DNA from: Candidatus Omnitrophota bacterium
GTDB lineage: Bacteria; Omnitrophota; Gorgyraeia; 1-14-0-20-64-10; JACQQZ01
Assembly: GCA_016206635.1 (NCBI GenBank)
Contig: JACQRF010000102.1
Coordinates: 1-9,583 of the forward strand
Reading direction: 5' to 3'
DNA: 9,583 bases
Shown here: piece after piece, positions 6,686 through 9,583 of the stretch
Layout of the letters: each line of letters begins with the position of its first letter
How positions within the stretch are numbered: the stretch's first letter is position 1
The notes under the pieces: generated by a model
The model's input: the letters and a program-made list of their open reading frames with translations, nothing else
Databases searched by the model: none
What the model was told of the DNA's origin: nothing
Program-made: the position numbers and the translations under genes

Positions 6686-7966
6686 TTACGCGAGAGGGGA
6701 CACGAGCGGCGGGAGGGAGGCGGCGGCGGAAGCCAGCGGGAGGAATGAGGTCTGGCCGGTGGCGCGGATTTTCACCTCGACCTGCGATTGCGCCAGTGTT
6801 TTTTCGCTGATGACCACGCGGATCGGGAACCCGATCAGGTCGGCGTCCTTGAGCTTGACCCCCGCCCGGTCGTCCCGGTCGTCGAGGATCGCGTCCACGC
6901 CGGCGGCGCGCAGGGCCTGATACAACGATTGGGCGGCGTCGAACGACGGGGTGTGCTGGACGTTGAGCGGCACGATGTCCACCGTGTACGGGGCGATCGC
7001 GGCCGGCCACTGGATGCCGGCGTCATCATGGTGGGTCTCGATCACCGTCGGGAGGATCCGGCTGACGCCGATGCCGTAGCACCCCATGATCAGCGGCTTC
7101 TGCGCGCCGTCCTCGTCGAGGAACGTGGCGCCGAGCGCCTGCGTGTACTTGGCGCCGAGCTTGAAGATGTGGCCAACTTCGATGGCCGGTTCCAGCGCGA
7201 GCGGCTTCCCGCACTGCGGGCACGGGGCCCCCGCCCCGACGTCCCGGCCGGCCGTCTTCACGGCCCGCTCGCGGCTGGCCGCGTAGCCGCAGGCACAGCG
7301 GACCACCTCGTCCTCTCCGTGCGCCGCCGGCACCATGAACTCGTGCGAGTCGGACCCCCCCATGACACCGGTGTCGGCCAGCACCGGGAGCACCGGCAGA
7401 TCGCAACGGCGGAAGATGGCTTCGTACGTCTCGTACATCGCCTGGTAGCTGCGATCGAGTCCCGCCGTGTCGCGGTCGAAGCTGTAGGCATCCTTCATCA
7501 GAAACTCGCTTGAGCGAATCACGCCGAACCGCGGGCGCGGCTCGTCGCGGAACTTGGTCTGGATCTGATAGAGATTGATCGGCAATTGCCGGTACGACCG
7601 GAGCTCCCCGGCGACGAGATTCGTGATGACCTCTTCATGGGTGGGACCGAGCACCATCAGCTTGCCGTGGCGGTCCTTGAAGCGGATCATCTCCTGCCCC
7701 ATCGCCTCGGCGCGGCCCGACCGCTTCCAGAGCTCCTCCGGCTGGAGCGCCGGCAACAACACTTCCTGGGCCCCGGCCGCGTTCATCGCCTCGCGGATGA
7801 CGGCGATGACCTTGAGGAGCACGCGCTGGCCGAGCGGCAGGTAGGAATAGACGCCGGACGACAGCTTGCGGATCAGCCCCGCCCGCAGCATCAGGCGGTG
7901 GCTGGCGACCTCCGCCTCGACGGGGTCTTCGCGCAACGTGGGGATGTGGGCCTGCGTCCAGCGCAT
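6686..7966 (-). CDS. proS: Proline--tRNA ligase lacking the INS editing domain
   Basis: This class II synthetase charges tRNA-Pro in the cytoplasm. The product is 426 residues, whereas typical bacterial ProRS is about 570. The N-terminus MRWTQAHIPTLREDP is standard. Class II motif 1 lies around 30-60 (RKLSSGVYSYLPLG), motif 2 at about 139-163 (FRDEPRPRFG..RSSEFLMKDAYSF) and motif 3 at about 294-303 (MGCYGIGVSR). The anticodon-binding domain spans about 326-404. Between motifs 2 and 3 the roughly 180-residue INS domain, which hydrolyses Ala-tRNA-Pro, is missing. Only a short linker remains, with C224/C226 and C249/C252, so a small metal-binding knuckle is possible. The first three gene starts upstream are close, and proS begins 27 nt after the DUF2283 gene. 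No clear Shine-Dalgarno precedes the ATG at 7964-7966; the start rests on homology. The C-terminus carries a short low-complexity tail. Confidence 0.95.
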   Translation of the reverse strand: MRWTQAHIPTLREDPVEAEVASHRLMLRAGLIRKLSSGVYSYLPLGQRVLLKVIAVIREAMNAAGAQEVLLPALQPEELWKRSGRAEAMGQEMIRFKDRHGKLMVLGPTHEEVITNLVAGELRSYRQLPINLYQIQTKFRDEPRPRFGVIRSSEFLMKDAYSFDRDTAGLDRSYQAMYETYEAIFRRCDLPVLPVLADTGVMGGSDSHEFMVPAAHGEDEVVRCACGYAASRERAVKTAGRDVGAGAPCPQCGKPLALEPAIEVGHIFKLGAKYTQALGATFLDEDGAQKPLIMGCYGIGVSRILPTVIETHHDDAGIQWPAAIAPYTVDIVPLNVQHTPSFDAAQSLYQALRAAGVDAILDDRDDRAGVKLKDADLIGFPIRVVISEKTLAQSQVEVKIRATGQTSFLPLASAAASLPPLVSPLA

Positions 7967-7992
7967 GCTCGGAGGGGGATTCGCGTGGCGGG

Positions 7993-8022
7993 GTTATGCC
8001 GCGCGGGCTTTCAGATTCTCAA
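7993..8022 (-). promoter_or_regulatory. Weak candidate promoter for proS
   Basis: On the minus strand TTGAGA (8017-8022, 5 of 6 matches to the -35 consensus) is followed by an 18-nt spacer and CATAAC (7993-7998, 4 of 6 matches to the -10). It would start RNA about 20 nt before the proS ATG and overlaps the end of the DUF2283 gene. The -10 lacks the conserved final T, so this is tentative. It is worth recording because proS otherwise seems to depend on the promoter of the upstream cassette. Confidence 0.25.
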
Positions 8023-8215
8023 CTTGAATCTCAGGGCGCTGTCGCTTGATGCCAAGATGCTTGGAGGCATCCAGCACTTCGATCCCCACGATCTCCTCGT
8101 GCGGTCCGAAATCCACCGCGATGTCTTCCGTCAACCGAACGGTCGTCACCTGCGTGTGGCCGCGCCTGAACGAGAGGTACGCGGCATCCACGTCGGCATC
8201 ATACGAGATCTTCAC
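7994..8215 (-). CDS. DUF2283 family small protein, possible antitoxin partner
   Basis: The 73-residue protein starts MKISYDADVDAAYLSFRRG and continues with LTEDIAVDFGPHEEIVGIEVLDASKHLG. It matches the DUF2283 pattern of a YDxxxDAxY strand, an acidic 'DxxxDF' middle and a GIEVLDAS end. The family is uncharacterised. Its members often sit beside DUF4258 or RelE/ParE-like small genes, which has led to the suggestion that they are antitoxin-like. The start is GTG at 8213-8215, overlapping the DUF4258 stop (GTGA). The C-terminal tail (about 55-73) is basic and polar. No DNA-binding motif is evident. The family call is fairly sure; the role is inferred from the neighbour only. Confidence 0.85.
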   Translation of the reverse strand: MKISYDADVDAAYLSFRRGHTQVTTVRLTEDIAVDFGPHEEIVGIEVLDASKHLGIKRQRPEIQVENLKARAA

Positions 8216-8487
8216 CGCTGCGCTCCAATGTAAAACACATACACCGTGACTACGACCAATCGCCCCGATTCTTCGACGACAATTGGCGCCACTTGTTTAC
8301 TTTCGTAGTATACACCTTTCCAGGATCTCCCGAACGCGAAATTCTTCCGGAACGCCAACCGACCGCGCTTGGCCGGGCCCCGCTCCCCCTCGCGAATCGC
8401 CAATTCCACTTCGGGGACGGTCGCCCCACGGTCCGCGAGTTGATCGTTGGCATGTTGAGAGAAGACGATCGGCTTGGGCGCCCGCAC
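8212..8487 (-). CDS. DUF4258 family small protein, possible RelE/ParE-like toxin
   Basis: The 91-residue protein contains FSQHANDQLADRG (residues 9-21), the S-x-H-A...L..RG signature of DUF4258. Then come PEVELAIREGE (25-35) and beta strands ending RLVVVTVYVFY (76-86), the usual core of this family. DUF4258 resembles the RelE/ParE fold in layout and is often annotated as a putative toxin, but no activity is established here. The start is GTG at 8485-8487, with no Met codon nearby and no Shine-Dalgarno. A strong TATAAT lies 6 nt upstream, so the message is likely leaderless. The gene overlaps the DUF2283 gene by 4 bp, making a compact two-gene cassette that runs toward proS. Confidence 0.82.
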   Translation of the reverse strand: MRAPKPIVFSQHANDQLADRGATVPEVELAIREGERGPAKRGRLAFRKNFAFGRSWKGVYYESKQVAPIVVEESGRLVVVTVYVFYIGAQR

Positions 8488-8493
8488 ACCGGC

Positions 8494-8502
8494 ATTATAG
8501 CA
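8494..8502 (-). promoter_or_regulatory. Extended -10 promoter of the DUF4258/DUF2283 cassette
   Basis: On the minus strand TGCTATAAT gives a perfect -10 (8494-8499) with the TG of an extended -10 (8501-8502). No good -35 is seen at 16-18 nt upstream, which extended -10 promoters tolerate. The -10 ends 6 nt before the GTG at 8487, so +1 would fall on or next to the start codon. Confidence 0.6.
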
Positions 8503-8550
8503 TGCGGTGGTAGTCGCGGACCTCGTGGGCGGCGCAGTGCTTGAGAACCG

Positions 8551-9478
8551 TCAGGACATATTGTCGAAGGCAGAGGATTTTCGATGGTCTTCTTCGAGAC
8601 CGACCGTCGCCTTGAATGGTTCGAGGAGAGGAATCTGCACTAACAAATTGTGCATCAGGAGATGATGACCGACCGTGTTGAGTGAGACGCCGAATCCACT
8701 GTCCTCATCAAGGGTCGTGTGCCGTAATCCGAGGATGGCTGAAATCTTGTTGGTTTCCATCAGTGGGCGGAGTTTCTCTCGTAGCATCGAGTCAGCCGAT
8801 TCTTTCCCTTTGAGAATTCGTTGGTACCGTTCATAGGTATCTTCGCTCACCCAGAAGCTGCCCCCCCCCTGCAACAAGTTCTGCGACGGGAACCGGCTGG
8901 TCAATCGTGGGGTAGGGTTCGACAATATCATGGTCCAGCTGCTTGAGCGTGGCCCGACCTTCGCGGAGGTAACGATTGAACAAGGCGGTGGGAACCACCA
9001 CGATCGCCGGACTCGGAGACCCTCGGTAAAAGCCGCCGGTCGCCCATTGGTTGGCCACGCGGGTCAACATCATGCCGCCGGCCAACCCACCCACCTGGAT
9101 CGTACCGTCAAGATCATCCATGCCGTGATACAGCAATCCCGACCCAAACTGGAAGCGGATCTTGCGCTTGACCAAGGCCAGCTGACCCGGCGTGAAATCC
9201 AGAGGGGTCTCGACGTCGAACGGAATCGGCATCACCGATATCATGCGCAGGAAACCGCGCGGATCGCCGCCGAGTTGCTGAATGCGTTTGGTATAGTTGA
9301 CCAACGCATTGATTTCCGGCTTGGCAAGCTTCGCATCTTCCTCAAGGCCCGAGAGATCAGTCAACAGCTCACGGGACAACTCAGATTGATCCGCCTGCTG
9401 CACTTTGAGCGCGAGCGCCGGTGTCGGCAGTGCCAGGGTGACGGTCGCCAGAACAATGGCCAGCCATGATGTGTTCAT
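8551..9478 (-). pseudogene. Unrecognised exported protein, broken by a frameshift in a G run
   Basis: The first segment (8831-9478) begins with a clear Sec signal peptide, MNTSWLAIVLATVTLALPTP then ALA at 21-23 before LKV. It reads through residue 206 and then ends nine residues past a run of nine Gs (8861-8869). The second segment (reading to 8551) is in the next frame and continues sensibly as SFWVSEDTYERYQRILKG. With eight Gs the two join into one protein of about 308 residues. Features include a Glu/Lys-rich start to the mature chain, YTKRIQQLGGDPRGFLRMIS, a Gly-rich GGLAGGMML, and YERYQRILKGKESADSML. I recognise no family, lipobox or catalytic motif. The start ATG has no Shine-Dalgarno but a promoter 9 nt upstream. 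It may be a true pseudogene, a slippage-switched gene, or a sequencing error. Confidence 0.65.
8861..8869 (-). repeat. Homopolymer of nine G (minus strand) at the frameshift
   Basis: The plus strand shows nine consecutive Cs. Upstream codons read GCA-GGG-GGG-GGG-CAG and lead to a stop after nine residues. Removal of one G restores the long downstream frame. Such tracts are prone both to polymerase slippage and to base-calling error. Confidence 0.85.
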
Positions 9479-9486
9479 CAGAAGGA

Positions 9487-9516
9487 AGTATACCCGATGG
9501 TGGGTAGAAAAATCAA
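9487..9516 (-). promoter_or_regulatory. Candidate promoter of the exported-protein gene
   Basis: On the minus strand TTGATT (9511-9516, 4 of 6 matches), an 18-nt spacer and TATACT (9487-9492, 5 of 6 matches) precede the ATG at 9478. Predicted +1 is near 9479-9481, giving a leader of 1-3 nt, so the message would be essentially leaderless. The region is more AT-rich than the rest of the window. Confidence 0.5.
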
Positions 9517-9583
9517 TACCTGTAACTAGATTTATGAACGTTTACAACTTGGCGCTTGATGCACCGACCGAGGGCTTGACCGA

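Noticed and set aside
8011..8033. 6-bp inverted repeat (AGATTC/GAATCT, 7-nt loop) near the end of the DUF2283 gene
   Set aside because: No U-run, inside coding sequence, and short arms; not supported as a terminator or operator.
8500..8550. Possible terminator after the exported-protein gene
   Set aside because: No stem followed by a T-run was found on the minus strand.
9542..9583. 13 open codons ending in TAA at the right edge, minus strand (SVKPSVGASSAKL)
   Set aside because: It could be the tail of an upstream gene, but other minus-strand frames are equally open at the edge and the segment is too short to judge.

Overview
The window is a GC-rich bacterial chromosome segment in which every supported gene reads leftward (minus strand). 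In transcription order, from high to low coordinates, it holds: a frameshifted gene for an unrecognised exported protein; a two-gene DUF4258/DUF2283 cassette; proS; and an operon rimP-nusA-infB-trpS-scpA-scpB, with scpB cut by the left edge. There are no rRNA, tRNA, CRISPR or insertion-sequence signatures. The taxon cannot be fixed from this much sequence. The high GC content, the separate scpA/scpB pair and the trpS-scpA-scpB linkage would fit lineages such as Nitrospirota, Methylomirabilota or Desulfobacterota, but that is a guess.

The left two thirds (1-6660) are a translation, transcription and chromosome-segregation operon. A near-consensus sigma70-type promoter (TTGACA, 17-nt spacer, GATAAT; 6628-6656) precedes a leader of about 65 nt that contains an intrinsic terminator ending 10 nt before the rimP start codon, so transcription attenuation of the whole operon is likely. 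The leader also encodes a possible 14-codon peptide whose stop overlaps the rimP start region. RimP (30S maturation), NusA (transcription elongation and termination), IF2 (initiation), TrpRS, ScpA and ScpB (condensin partners) follow. The nusA/infB, infB/trpS and trpS/scpA junctions are 4-bp overlaps (ATGA or GTGA), which suggests translational coupling. The usual rbfA-truB genes after infB are replaced by trpS-scpA-scpB. A 26-nt palindrome lies between rimP and nusA.

The right third (6686-9583) holds proS, encoding a short ProRS of 426 residues that lacks the INS editing domain. Just upstream is the DUF4258/DUF2283 pair, arranged like a small toxin-antitoxin operon, with an extended -10 promoter placed so that its mRNA would be nearly leaderless. 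Upstream of that is a gene for an exported protein of about 308 residues, broken by one extra G in a nine-G run. That gene is visibly lower in GC than the operon.

The most interesting points are the rimP leader (attenuator plus possible leader peptide), the rearranged cysteine set of a probable Fe-S-binding TrpRS, the editing-deficient ProRS, the TA-like pair transcribed into proS, and the G-run frameshift.
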